Part shown: in pieces, positions 26,339-34,254 of the stretch
Numbering within the stretch: the stretch's first letter is position 1
Layout of the letters: every line of letters begins with the position of its first letter
Assembly: GCF_000585395.1 (NCBI RefSeq)
Contig: NZ_KK073875.1
Span: 5,322,274-5,386,273 of the forward strand
Reading direction: 5' to 3'
Source: Saccharibacillus sacchari DSM 19268
Lineage (GTDB): Bacteria > Bacillota > Bacilli > Paenibacillales > Paenibacillaceae
DNA: 64,000 bases
Made by a program: the position numbers and the translations under genes
Notes under the pieces: model-generated
Database searches by the model: none
Seen by the model: only the letters and a program-made list of their open reading frames with translations
Told to the model about the DNA's origin: nothing

Positions 26339-27160
26339 TTATTTGGCCGGCGCTTCGCCGAACCATTTTTTGAAAATCGTATCGTAAGTGCCGTCTTCCT
26401 TCATATCCGCCAACGCTTTGTTCATGGCTTCCTGCAGCTCCGCGTTGTCTTTGCGAAGAGCGATGCCGGCTTCGTCCGATTTGATCGGTTCGCCTACCGC
26501 TTTGATCTTGAACCCGTTCTCGTCCACGATCGGTTTCAAGGCATACAGGTTGTTGATCGTGGCGTCGATGCGGCCCGCGTCCAAATCTTTCAGCGACGTA
26601 ATGACGTCATCGTAAGTCTTGATTTCGAAATCGCCGACTTGCGGCAAAACTTCGGTGCGCAGATACGTTTCGTCGTTGGTGCCGAGTCCGACCCCTACTT
26701 TTTTGCCTTTGAAATCTTCCAGCTTCGTGATATCGCCGTTACCCTCGTTCACGATGATTTTGACCTGGTTCGTGATGTACGGATCGGTGAAATCGATCTG
26801 CGTTTTGCGTTCGTCCGTGATCGTGACCTGGCTGACCACAACGTCGAACTTTTTCGCCTGCAGGCTCGGGATCAATCCGGAAAATTCCTGCGTCGTGAAT
26901 TCCGCTTTCACTCCGATGCGCTTGGCGACTTCTTTGGCGATGTCCGGATCGAAACCGTCTACTTCTTTTTGTTCATTCAAAAAGGTGTACGGCGGATAAG
27001 TGCCCATCGTGCCGACCTTGATCACGCCGGCTTTTTTGATCTGCTCCAATTCGTTCGCGGATGCCGCTCCCGAATCCGAATTTCCTCCGCACGCGCTCAA
27101 AAGAAGGCTCAAAGCGGTCAATGTCGCGAGGGTCATGCCTGCCAATTTACGTTTCGTCAT
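26339..27160 (-). CDS. Polar amino-acid (cystine-type) ABC transporter, substrate-binding lipoprotein
   Basis: 273 residues. Lipoprotein signal with lipobox LSAC (Cys24). The SBP family 3 fold follows, with GTYPPYTFLNEQKEVDGFDPDIA-type start, split here only for length, and the late DGTYDTIFKKWFG. The pattern of binding-site segments is like cystine-binding TcyA proteins, but the ligand is not certain from sequence. First gene of a leftward operon: binding protein, permease, ATPase, then OsmC. ATG after AAGGGG. Confidence 0.9.
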   Translation of the reverse strand: MTKRKLAGMTLATLTALSLLLSACGGNSDSGAASANELEQIKKAGVIKVGTMGTYPPYTFLNEQKEVDGFDPDIAKEVAKRIGVKAEFTTQEFSGLIPSLQAKKFDVVVSQVTITDERKTQIDFTDPYITNQVKIIVNEGNGDITKLEDFKGKKVGVGLGTNDETYLRTEVLPQVGDFEIKTYDDVITSLKDLDAGRIDATINNLYALKPIVDENGFKIKAVGEPIKSDEAGIALRKDNAELQEAMNKALADMKEDGTYDTIFKKWFGEAPAK

Positions 27161-27188
27161 CTTTTTTTATCCCCTTATCGTGATCTTG

Positions 27189-27845
27189 TTATCGTAATCT
27201 TGATTTTCCCAACAATCCGTAGAACTCGAAATTCGCCAATTCGCTCGCCAACTGCTCGGCGCTCGACTCCGCGATCTTGGCATGCATATCGCCCGGGCCG
27301 AACAGCCAGCGCGAAAGCAGGCCTTCGCACATGCTCATCAGCAAAGCGGCTCGAAGCTCGACATCGATCTCCTCGGGCAGCATACCCAGCTCTTTTGCCC
27401 TTTGAATATTGCGCCGAAAACCTTGTTCCATCGCGTTTCGCGCAACGGAAATGCTTTGCCTGATCGTCAGATCGGCTCCGTTGCCCATCAACAAGATTTC
27501 CATCAGATGGCGGTTAGCCGCCGCGAAGTCGAACAATCGCAGGAATAAGGCTTCCGAAGCTTTGACCATATCGTCGAGATCTCCGGTGTCCTGCCGATAG
27601 CCTTGGTCGATCACCTGCAGCAGACGTTCTTTACCCTGCTCGATAATCTCCAGCCCGATCGCTTCCTTGCTTTTGAAATGCCAATAGAAAGTGCCCTGTG
27701 CGACGCCCGCTTCGGATACGATGTCGGATATCTTCGTTTGGTGATAGCCCAGCCTTGCAAACTTCTCCAACGCGATCTCTATCAATTGAGCTTTTCGATC
27801 GACAAGCTCTTTGCTTTTTTCCTCATTCGATTCATCGTTAGGCAA
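27189..27845 (-). CDS. TetR-family transcriptional regulator
   Basis: 218 residues. N-terminal helix-turn-helix (IEIALEKFARLGYHQTKI then VAQGTFYWHFKSKEA, about 22-62). Start TTG at 27845 after AAGGGG. Immediately upstream of the amino-acid ABC operon on the same strand (28 bases), so it may control that operon; the GACGAGTCAGTCAGTTC stretch before the start is a candidate half-site. Confidence 0.87.
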   Translation of the reverse strand: MPNDESNEEKSKELVDRKAQLIEIALEKFARLGYHQTKISDIVSEAGVAQGTFYWHFKSKEAIGLEIIEQGKERLLQVIDQGYRQDTGDLDDMVKASEALFLRLFDFAAANRHLMEILLMGNGADLTIRQSISVARNAMEQGFRRNIQRAKELGMLPEEIDVELRAALLMSMCEGLLSRWLFGPGDMHAKIAESSAEQLASELANFEFYGLLGKSRLR

Positions 27846-27940
27846 TCTGTATCCCCTTCCCGATTGACGAGTCAGTCAGTTCTTATTTTTAAATCCTATG
27901 GGATAACTCAGGTATTGTCAAGCAGATTTCTGAAACGCGA

Positions 27941-27966
27941 AAAAAGCCCATATGGTTCCGGGCTTT
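27941..27966 (-). terminator. Terminator of the TetR-MFS operon
   Basis: AAAGCCC / GGGCTTT stem with a T-run on the minus strand, 34 bases after the MFS stop. Confidence 0.8.
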
Positions 27967-27999
27967 CCCGCTCTTTGCTTTCTTGCTTTGTTTCACTTT

Positions 28000-29271
28000 T
28001 CAACCCGCTTGATGATTACGTTCGTCACCGGACGGCATAGCGAGCTTGCGCGCAAGCGGCGGCAGCGAAAAACAGTACCAAAAACCCAGAATCGTGATGC
28101 AAACGGCCAACATGTAATGCAGCCCGGAAACGGCAATCCAAGCAGGAAAAGCGACCGCTACCAGACCCAACGCGGCAGAATGGCCGAGCATCATTATCGG
28201 TTCGATCAGAGCGTTGACGCGGCCGATGTTTTGCGGAGAAACGAGTTCGGGCATCCAGCTTCCCAAAGAAATGTTGACGGGCGCCAGAACGATTCCCGCC
28301 GACAATACGATCGCCAAATAAACCGGCACCGTATCGGTTGATCCCAACACGACAAGCAGCATGCCGACCGCAAACAAACCTGAAATCAAGACCGGAGTTC
28401 TCGTGAAACGCTTAATCAAGCGAGGAGCGATCAAGCTGCCGATCAAAAAACCGATGCCGAGAAATACGGTAACCATCGAGGAGTAGACGACATAATGATC
28501 CGGGCTCAGCTTGTACTTCATCGCGAAAATCGGAAGTACCGCGAACACGCCGTTCATCACTCCGAAGAACATGAACCCGCTGATCAGGACAAGCAGCAGT
28601 TTATGTCGAACAATATAACGAAGACCGTGAAGGAAGTCCGCGAAAAAAACCGGAAAGCGAAGATCGCGAATCCGGTTTTTTCCGTTGGGTATACGGGCAT
28701 GTTCGGGAAAATCGCCCTTGACGAACAACAAACCCGACACTATGAAACTAATACCGTCCAAAACGAGAGCGCCTGCAATTCCGACAAAATGATAAGCCGC
28801 CGCTCCCAGGCTCATTCCGAACAGCATGAACACCGACATCACGATTTGATTCAAACCGGCAGCTTGAACATATTGATCGTGCCCGATGCTTCCCTGTAAC
28901 AATCCCATCTCGGCCGGACCGAAAAACTTGGAGATCGCGCTGCGCAAAAAAAGGATGACGAAGCACAAAAAAATAAGATCGTAGTGCACGAACAGCAGAA
29001 GCAGTACCGTCAAGCCCGCCCGAATCCAATCGCTGTATATAGCAATACTTCTGCGATCAAAACGGTCGGCAACTACTCCCACGATCCAAAACACGGCCAA
29101 TGCCGGCAGCGAATACATCAGTTCCGCGGTAGCCGCGAGGGAAGGTCGCTCGCTGAAACGATCGACTAAGTAATAAGCGAATGCCATGTTTCCGACGACG
29201 GTACCCAACTGAGAAGCGATCGTGGCAAAAAACAGCTTGCGGAAAGTCGGATTGCGAAAAAGCAGCTTCAT
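28000..29271 (-). CDS. MFS efflux transporter
   Basis: 423 residues with twelve membrane segments, of the MFS_3/macrolide-efflux-like group. It has the loop motif between helices 2 and 3 (GVVADRFDRRS, about 64-74). Probably exports a toxic compound sensed by the upstream TetR. ATG after GAAGGAGGG, 37 bases from the TetR stop. Confidence 0.9.
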   Translation of the reverse strand: MKLLFRNPTFRKLFFATIASQLGTVVGNMAFAYYLVDRFSERPSLAATAELMYSLPALAVFWIVGVVADRFDRRSIAIYSDWIRAGLTVLLLLFVHYDLIFLCFVILFLRSAISKFFGPAEMGLLQGSIGHDQYVQAAGLNQIVMSVFMLFGMSLGAAAYHFVGIAGALVLDGISFIVSGLLFVKGDFPEHARIPNGKNRIRDLRFPVFFADFLHGLRYIVRHKLLLVLISGFMFFGVMNGVFAVLPIFAMKYKLSPDHYVVYSSMVTVFLGIGFLIGSLIAPRLIKRFTRTPVLISGLFAVGMLLVVLGSTDTVPVYLAIVLSAGIVLAPVNISLGSWMPELVSPQNIGRVNALIEPIMMLGHSAALGLVAVAFPAWIAVSGLHYMLAVCITILGFWYCFSLPPLARKLAMPSGDERNHQAG

Positions 29272-29308
29272 CGTTTTCCCTCCTTCAAATCGATCGACAC
29301 CCTATGCA

Positions 29309-29926
29309 TCATTTTTCGGCGTGGAGCAGGTCGTATAAATACCGAAGCAAAGCTTCGAATTGCAGCTGCGTATTGGCTTTGTGCAATCCGATCGTGACCG
29401 AATGCGTCACGATGCCTTCTTGGAACGAAGAAGCCAGTTTCGCTATATCCGCCGTATTCATGGACGGAGCAAATTCGCCGCTGTCCGCTCCGGCTTGAAG
29501 CAGCTTTCCGAAACGTTCGATCCCTTTTTGGTAGCGCTCTTGCAGCAGCTCGCTCCGGGAAGAGTCCCGCCATCCTACCAAAAAGTATTCGTAAAAAGCC
29601 GGAACGATCCCTCCGCCGTAAGTCTCGAGATCATGAAGCTGCCGGGCATAAAGTTCGCGGACGATTTCCCAAACCGACGAGGATTCTGCTTTTAACCGTT
29701 CAAGCTCCTTTTCGTATTCCGCGTCCTGATGATCCAGCAGCGCTTCGAAAATCTCTTCCTTGGTTTGGTAGTAGAGATAAATCCATCCCCGGCTCATTCC
29801 TGCTTCTTCGATGATGTCCTTGAGCGAAGCTTCTCCATAGCCTTTTCGAATAAACACGTTTTTCGCAGCCTGCAAAATTTGCCGATTCCGTTCTTCTTTT
29901 CGTTGATCGGTCAATCGCGGAGACAT
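29309..29926 (-). CDS. TetR-family repressor of the MFS pump
   Basis: 205 residues from the ATG at 29926 (chosen because GGTG is six bases upstream; an earlier in-frame ATG at 29959 lies inside the operator). Helix-turn-helix: AAKNVFIRKGYGEASL then MSRGWIYLYYQTKEEIFEALL. The C-terminal half is the ligand domain. Co-transcribed with the MFS gene; a 48-bp palindrome covers its promoter region. Confidence 0.9.
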   Translation of the reverse strand: MSPRLTDQRKEERNRQILQAAKNVFIRKGYGEASLKDIIEEAGMSRGWIYLYYQTKEEIFEALLDHQDAEYEKELERLKAESSSVWEIVRELYARQLHDLETYGGGIVPAFYEYFLVGWRDSSRSELLQERYQKGIERFGKLLQAGADSGEFAPSMNTADIAKLASSFQEGIVTHSVTIGLHKANTQLQFEALLRYLYDLLHAEK

Positions 29927-29947
29927 GTGTTTCACCATCCTTTTCAT

Positions 29948-29995
29948 AAAATGAACCATGTGTCATTTTAATAATAATGACACATGGTTCATTTT
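29948..29995. promoter_or_regulatory. 48-bp perfect palindromic operator
   Basis: Two 20-base arms, AAAATGAACCATGTGTCATT and its exact complement, around TTAATAAT. It lies 22 bases before the TetR start. Length and perfection suggest two repressor dimers. Confidence 0.8.
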
Positions 29996-30019
29996 GCAAT
30001 ATAAATATTTTTCCGCGCT

Positions 30020-30046
30020 AAAAAAGCCCGCGACCTCCGCGGGCTT
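30020..30046 (-). terminator. Terminator AAGCCCGCG/CGCGGGCTT
   Basis: T-run on the minus strand after the stem. It is nearly identical to the sulfurtransferase terminator at 50177-50203, and the flanking bases up to about 30107 also resemble that gene's 3' end (about 70 percent over 47 bases). Confidence 0.8.
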
Positions 30047-30137
30047 CCTTATTTCAAACTAAACTGGACCTCTTCTACCATCCAAGTCGGATTATACCTG
30101 TACGAGTTCCTATGAATCTTAATAAGATTTGTATATT

Positions 30138-30967
30138 TTAATATCTCGTATACACATAGAATCCAGCAGGCAATTTGAATTCAAGACGCACGCCTTTGCC
30201 TTTATTATATTGCTCTACGCGTTTTCCCGCCGCTACTCCGCCGCCACCAATTACTCCTGCAATCGTTGACACCAACAACGTGGGAGGAGTCGGAATGAAT
30301 CTTGAAATTACCGAAGCTCCTACAACCGTTCCACCGCTATTGATAAGCGTTTGTGCAAATTCAACAGCCGCATTGTTATCCATAAATACGGTAACGCCCC
30401 AAATACTAATCGAGTAAGAAGTACCCGAAGACGCTGCCGCTGCGGACTTAATACCGAACTCGGATAATACTCCAGAAGGATTCCCCACGATCTCTACAGA
30501 TAAATCGTCATGAACAACCGGATTTCCATTTCTTACGGATTCATTAATCAGATTGGGGCGTGTACGCAAACTCCGACGGAAGCAGATTTTGCTGAATTTT
30601 CGTTCTCGGCAAGGAACTTTTCTGAAGGCGTGCCGGGGCACGTCGAGGGAAAGTGACGCGGTTGAGAGCGAAAAGGCAGCAAAAGATGCACGTCGCCCGA
30701 GTTTGCGTACACGCTCTAATATGACGTTCTATCTTCTGAGCATTTTCTTCGCTAATATCGACTTCTTTTTTATAATCGCTATTGAAATCTACTTCTCCAT
30801 CAGGCAGCATTTCGACGCACTTGGATAATTCCTGATGAAATCGAAGAATCATGAGTTTCGATCTCTGCGGCAGAAGCTCCGTAAAATGGTAGAGTTGTCG
30901 TAAATAAAACTGCCGCAAGTCCGGTTGCCATCATCCTTTTAGTTTTTGAGTTAATCTCAAATTTCAT
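30138..30967 (-). pseudogene. Secreted protein gene broken by a frameshift and a repeat insertion
   Basis: Reading leftwards: a signal peptide (TKRMMATGLAAVLFTTTLPF then AEIETHDSS) from an ATG at 30967; a frame change around 30835-30870 to a second segment (VEMLPDGEVDFNSDYKKEVD, then EENAQKIERHIR); the 157-bp hairpin repeat at 30558-30714, which shifts the frame again; and a C-terminal segment (INESVRNGNPVVHDDLSVEI ... a Gly-rich hydrophobic stretch GVIGGGGVAAGKR ... FYVYTRY) ending at 30138. The C-terminal part alone could still be made from a late start but would lack export. The family is not recognised; the hydrophobic Gly-rich C-terminus recalls pore-forming or bacteriocin-like proteins only in a general way. 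Confidence 0.7.
30558..30714. repeat. 157-bp hairpin repeat, copy B
   Basis: Bounded by a perfect 16-bp inverted repeat, GCGTGTACGCAAACTC and its complement. The interior matches copy A (1281-1428) in inverted orientation. No clear target-site duplication was found next to it. It interrupts the secreted-protein gene. Confidence 0.82.
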
Positions 30968-31100
30968 AAGTAAAATAAATTAATTTATTCTATATTTTTC
31001 ACTATTAGCAATTATATATGTTACGCTTTATTATGTATTTTCATATTATTTAATTGTTCAAATCTTAACTATAAATGCTGAACAAGTCAGGAGGACATCT

Positions 31101-31358
31101 ATGGTTACTATGCTGATGACAATTGGAGCGGTTGCTTACATGTCTCAGGTTCCCTTTTTTCCCAAAGATCAAAAGATAAAAGAGTACGGCTACTTGGCTC
31201 TTCATTTAGCTTTCATTTGGTTAATCGTCTCTGCTTATACCGGAAAACTGATGATCGCTGATTCTACTCTTTTGGTTTTAGGGATTTTGCTGTATCTTCC
31301 CGTGTTCACTAGAATCTTCAAAAAAATAGACAAGCGTCGCCAAACTTCTCTCAAATAA
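31101..31358 (+). CDS. Small three-helix membrane protein, paralogue 2
   Basis: 85 residues, about 79 percent identical to the protein at 18906-19163 and with the same ribosome site and spacing. Three membrane segments, basic tail. Differences cluster around residues 50-59 and in the third helix. It is followed by a strong terminator and by the truncated sulfurtransferase. Function unknown. Confidence 0.8.
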   Translation: MVTMLMTIGAVAYMSQVPFFPKDQKIKEYGYLALHLAFIWLIVSAYTGKLMIADSTLLVLGILLYLPVFTRIFKKIDKRRQTSLK

Positions 31359-31376
31359 CTTTTTAATTCGTACTAT

Positions 31377-31436
31377 AAAAAACGCGTACAGGTCTTTGCG
31401 GTCAGTGTACATGATCGAGCCTGTCGCGTTTTTTTA
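31377..31436 (+). terminator. Terminator after paralogue 2
   Basis: AAAAAACGCGTACAGG pairs with CCTGTCGCGTTTTTTT (one bulge). Confidence 0.8.
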
Positions 31437-31488
31437 TTAGTCTCAATACCTGTATAAGCGTTCTAAAAAGAAGAAAGTTAGATGGATT

Positions 31489-31851
31489 TTATTTCTCACT
31501 TTTTAAAAACGCAAACTTTATCTTATACTTCTTCCCCGTCCCTATCGCATTATCGTCATACGAGATCCAATCGCTCCAGCTTCCGGCATACAGCCGCACG
31601 CTTGTGAAGCCGGCCTGTTCCAGCGCCAGCACGTTCGGGGTCGCGCTCACGCCGGAACCGCAGTAGACGACGATCTCGGCGTCTTTGTCGATGCCTTTGA
31701 AGTGCTGCTCCAATTGTTCGACGCTCTTGTACGTGCCGTCTTCATTAAATAGATCCTTCCAGAAGAAATTGATCGCGCCCGGAATATGGCCGCCGACCTG
31801 GTCCATCGTCTCGTTCTGGCCCAAATATCTCAGTGGTTTTCTATTAAACAC
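31489..31851 (-). pseudogene. Truncated sulfurtransferase 3' end (displaced copy)
   Basis: The frame encodes the last ~100 residues of a 3-mercaptopyruvate sulfurtransferase-type rhodanese domain, from RYLGQNETMDQVGGHIPGAI through the active-site loop VVYCGSGVSATPN to SYDDNAIGTG, and then runs into unrelated sequence (KKYKIKFAFLKSEK). It matches the C-terminus of the intact gene at 50221-51171 with scattered changes; the first two thirds of the gene and its start are missing. Best explained as the 3' piece left behind when an element entered the gene and supplied a new 3' end. Confidence 0.82.
31757..31823. repeat. Left 67-bp direct repeat (candidate attachment site)
   Basis: Identical over 67 bases to 50456-50522, in the same orientation, whereas the neighbouring sulfurtransferase sequence differs at many positions. 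Similarity stops abruptly just right of 31823, where the element begins. Confidence 0.7.
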
Positions 31852-31924
31852 ATATCTAGAGTCTAAATGGAGAAATAAAGATAGAAATGCTTTGGATAAG
31901 TGGTTAGACCAATAGTCAGAATTA

Positions 31925-33379
31925 CTATAAAAGAGTCCTTACGATTCTCGCTTGTTTTAACTTTTCTTGTTCGTCAAATTGAAAAATTTCTGCGTAATAT
32001 TCAGCATGTTTTATGCCTAAATCAAAGTCGAAGCTGTTGAAATCATACAGGTTAAAAAAAATCTCGTCATGCAAGTTTTCTTCGTCCGCAAACTCTTTAA
32101 AATACTCGCCGATTTCTTCATCATGAAAATATCGACGATAAATTAGTTTTGAATTTTTAACGAATTCTTGATTGTATTTCACCTTTAATATTTGATGGCC
32201 GTGACTCATTTTATTTACGTAAACTTCTTTCAACCTTGATGAAATTAAATACTCGTCTAAATATTCTAATAAGTGAATGGCACTAATTATGTTTGCTAAA
32301 AAAAATAGATCTAAGTCTACATCTTCTTTCGTTATTTGATTATAATTATCTAAACTCTTATATTCGTTCGCTTTTAAATAGTGTTTAATGCTTTCTGCTA
32401 TTTCACCTTGATGAGCCTTAAGCGCTCCTAGCTGGGCATAGGAAAGGTGTCTTAAAAAGTCTCCTCTTTTTTTGTTAGGGAAGTTTTTGATTTTTATTAT
32501 GAAATTCAAATGTTCTTCACACTCTTTAACATATTTAAGTAAGTCTGTAGAAGAATTAGATAAAACTGGGGAACAAATTTCCGAGATCAGTTTTGAGATT
32601 AACTTTACTCTTAGTTTAAGATTAGACGTATTCTTACGAAGTTCATTTCTGATAATGGAAAGTTCTGCTAAACTTTCATTCTCGGAATCTCCATATTGTG
32701 AGAAATTCATTATACTGAGTTGCTCAATCAGTCCATACTGTGTTAAAAGTTCGTTAAGCTTATTTCCATCTATTAATTCAAGTGGCTTTCCGTCCGCAAA
32801 GTTTGTCGCGTTAGAAGTGAAAGTACTATTCGTTATCAATATCCCTTTATTCGCTCTTTCTGACATAACGACCCCAAATAAATCTCTAAGCGGAGGCTCT
32901 CCTACTGTTCCGCTATAACGTTTACATTGCACAATATATTTCCCTTGAAAGAACGCTTGATTGCTAAAAGCAATCAAATCAATTCCTCCATCTGCTGTAG
33001 CTTTTGTTATGCTTACCTCTAGTCCCATAGCAGATAGTAGTTTATGAACTAGATGTTCAAATTCTATCCCAGTCATTGAATCGATTGAATCCAAAATATC
33101 TTCGTCTGATTCCACCAACTCTTGGCTATACATCAATTTATATGTTTCAAAAACTAGTTTTACAATTTCATCCAATTGATCTTTTTGGTCTAAATCTAGA
33201 TTATAGTTTTCTGATAGTATTATTAAAAAAGTTGTAATTTCATCTTGTTCATTAGCTCTACTTCCTATAATTGTACAATAAGCTTCTACAATTCTTCTCA
33301 AAGTTAAATCGGTAATATTATTCACTTCAATATATTCATCAATCTTATAGTCGAGTTCTTGTGCCTTTTTGTTTATCAT
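31925..33379 (-). CDS. Mrr-type restriction endonuclease-like protein
   Basis: 484 residues. A helical N-terminus (1-95) precedes an Mrr_cat PD-(D/E)xK nuclease domain (about 100-212): Glu106/Glu108 in GIEFEHLVHKLL, Asp134 in DGGIDL and the QCKR motif (151-154), then GILITNSTF. The remaining 270 residues are helical, with a TPR-like stretch (LRHLSYAQLGALKAHQGEIA). No methylase partner is adjacent, so it is probably a modification-dependent or stand-alone defence nuclease. AT-rich codon use unlike the chromosome. First gene inside the left end of the element. Confidence 0.85.
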   Translation of the reverse strand: MINKKAQELDYKIDEYIEVNNITDLTLRRIVEAYCTIIGSRANEQDEITTFLIILSENYNLDLDQKDQLDEIVKLVFETYKLMYSQELVESDEDILDSIDSMTGIEFEHLVHKLLSAMGLEVSITKATADGGIDLIAFSNQAFFQGKYIVQCKRYSGTVGEPPLRDLFGVVMSERANKGILITNSTFTSNATNFADGKPLELIDGNKLNELLTQYGLIEQLSIMNFSQYGDSENESLAELSIIRNELRKNTSNLKLRVKLISKLISEICSPVLSNSSTDLLKYVKECEEHLNFIIKIKNFPNKKRGDFLRHLSYAQLGALKAHQGEIAESIKHYLKANEYKSLDNYNQITKEDVDLDLFFLANIISAIHLLEYLDEYLISSRLKEVYVNKMSHGHQILKVKYNQEFVKNSKLIYRRYFHDEEIGEYFKEFADEENLHDEIFFNLYDFNSFDFDLGIKHAEYYAEIFQFDEQEKLKQARIVRTLL

Positions 33380-33655
33380 TTAATCGCCTCCATTTTACAC
33401 AATTTTATCACATTCGTTCTTTAATTGACTATCTCAACTAACTGGAATTTTTATTCCACACAATGTTAAGGAGAAATTATTGCAAAAGCAAAGGACTATT
33501 TTAGAATGTAACTTTATATATCCATTTAACATTAACTAAATTCACTCCACACCATAAATTTTTTCTTAATTTGAGGGATTATTTTAAGAGAAGTGAATTT
33601 TATTGATCTCTCACCTGTCCGAATGCTTCTTTTTAAGAAAAGGAGCGAGCTTACG

Positions 33656-34141
33656 ATGTCTATTCAAGAAACAGAGCAGTTCTTATATCTCGCACAAAAA
33701 CAAGACTATTTAGCTTGTGCACTTTTTCTACATGATCATACAGAAGTTATCTCCACAGTACCTGTTCTTTTATATAAGTATGCAGAGATGGCGGACAAAG
33801 GATTGCTTCACATATTGTTTAAGCATGGTCTTGATGTGAATGTGCAGGACTTTGGCGGTAGAACTCTGCTTAGCTTTGCTTGTAAGCTTGGTGATTCTTC
33901 GCTTGTTACTTTTCTGTTGGGGCAAGGTGCTGATGTTGCCATCGTGCAAGATTCCGGAGAAACCCCTCTGATGGTGGCTGCAGCTAGAGGAAACTTGTCC
34001 TGTATAAAGCTCCTTCTTGAACATGGTGCTGATCCTAATTACAGATCCGGGGACGGCCGTACAGCACTTTCTGAAGCCATTGACAACTTTCAAACGGAGG
34101 CTGTACATTTTTTGCTGGGCAACGGGGTTTTACGGGCATAA
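33656..34141 (+). CDS. Ankyrin-repeat protein
   Basis: 161 residues from the ATG at 33656 (AAAAGGAG upstream). At least three ankyrin repeats, with GGRTLLSFACKLGD, GETPLMVAAARGN and DGRTALSEAI as the repeat cores (about 64-150). Such proteins mediate protein contacts; role unknown. No signal peptide. Confidence 0.85.
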   Translation: MSIQETEQFLYLAQKQDYLACALFLHDHTEVISTVPVLLYKYAEMADKGLLHILFKHGLDVNVQDFGGRTLLSFACKLGDSSLVTFLLGQGADVAIVQDSGETPLMVAAARGNLSCIKLLLEHGADPNYRSGDGRTALSEAIDNFQTEAVHFLLGNGVLRA

Positions 34142-34254
34142 CTCAGTAAAACGAGGTTATGTGACGTGCGGCACATTTTTATTATCTGGTTACGCACAGA
34201 ACCTTAGACACGTGTCCGGTATGCTGTAAGTAGTCTATAACAGGGGGTCCACAT

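Noticed and set aside
30558-30714. Copy B as a classical MITE with target-site duplication
   Set aside because: The inverted ends differ from those of copy A and no direct flanking duplication could be found, so a transposon label would go beyond the evidence; described as a hairpin repeat instead.
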